A DNA stretch of 41,552 nt from Salisapilia sapeloensis (Eukaryota; Oomycota; Peronosporomycetes; Peronosporales; Salisapiliaceae): contig JAADVB010000171.1 of assembly GCA_023334545.1 (NCBI GenBank), positions 1 to 41,552 of the forward strand, given 5' to 3'. Below, in pieces: positions 41,501 through 41,552 of this stretch. The number at the start of each line of letters is the position of its first letter. Positions within the stretch are counted from its first letter, which is position 1. Made by a program: the position numbers and the translations under genes. Under the pieces are notes generated by a model. The model was not told the origin of the DNA. It did not search any database and saw only the letters and a program-made list of their open reading frames with translations.

Positions 41501-41552
41501 ATGAAGAAGGTAAAGAGCTACTTGGCCACTTCCTAGACTGCTTGAAGGATGA
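38532..41552 (+). CDS. UTP21: U3 snoRNP WD-repeat protein UTP21/WDR36, cut by right edge
   Basis: Exons 38532-38858, 38928-38995 and 39057 to the window end. The introns are 69 and 61 bp (GTACAA...GTAG and GTACGT...ACAG), both with a good ACTAAT/ACTAAC branch site. 963 residues are present and the frame is open at the edge; probably only a few tens are missing. Two WD40 propellers are seen, with SAHDGSVVSLSF, STGVDNSIKMW, REGHHAPPTKIRYYG (a UTP21 hallmark), SGGIDGKLKFWN and SSAADASLRVWD. The C-terminal UTP21 domain begins near LITLSKAPRAFWQSLFNLE with KQRNKPIEPPKAPEKAPFFL. UTP21 is part of the small-subunit processome that cleaves pre-18S rRNA in the nucleolus. Start MTEVLRQQ gives the natural family start. 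Confidence 0.95.

Overview
The window is nuclear DNA of an oomycete, most likely a Phytophthora/downy-mildew type (Peronosporales). The reasons are: intron-poor genes with 50-94 bp introns; START-like and FYVE proteins with long disordered tails; a secreted CAP-like small protein; a decayed member of what I recall as an oomycete multi-pass membrane family; and compact housekeeping genes next to AT-richer gene-poor DNA. I have no database match, so species is open.

Layout. Bases 1-22 kb are gene-sparse. In order: a START-like gene cut by the left edge (-), a 1207-aa START/FYVE protein (-), a two-domain hexuronate enzyme joining a mannonate/altronate-type oxidoreductase to a glucuronate isomerase (-), a small secreted CAP-like protein (+), a broken multi-pass membrane protein gene (-), a membrane-anchored GH-A clan glycosidase (-), a SpoU RNA methyltransferase (-), and a stretch of decayed repeated modules near 20.5-21.6 kb. 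Spacers of 1-2 kb without recognisable genes separate them.

From about 22 kb to the right edge the genes are dense: a small probable mitochondrial protein (-), a basic Cys/His protein (+), WDR12/Ytm1 (+), DBP5/DDX19 helicase (-), a PDZ/coiled-coil protein (+), a membrane-anchored papain-type protease (+), an SNX1/2-like sorting nexin (-), an OCRL-like 5-phosphatase (+), HID1 (-) and UTP21/WDR36 (+, cut by the right edge). Several neighbours are tail to tail with only 23-64 bp between stop codons, or head to head with 227-311 bp between start codons.

Two functional themes stand out. One is ribosome and RNA biogenesis and export (WDR12, UTP21, DBP5, SpoU). The other is phosphoinositide-controlled endosome/Golgi traffic (FYVE, sorting nexin, OCRL-like, HID1, cathepsin). 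Nine introns could be placed by reading across protein motifs; eight of them start GTAC. An oriented ATTGGCTGAA (reverse CCAAT) element lies upstream of WDR12, DBP5, UTP21 and the hexuronate enzyme. At WDR12 and DBP5 it is a 15-base identity sitting 43 and 42 bases before the ATG.
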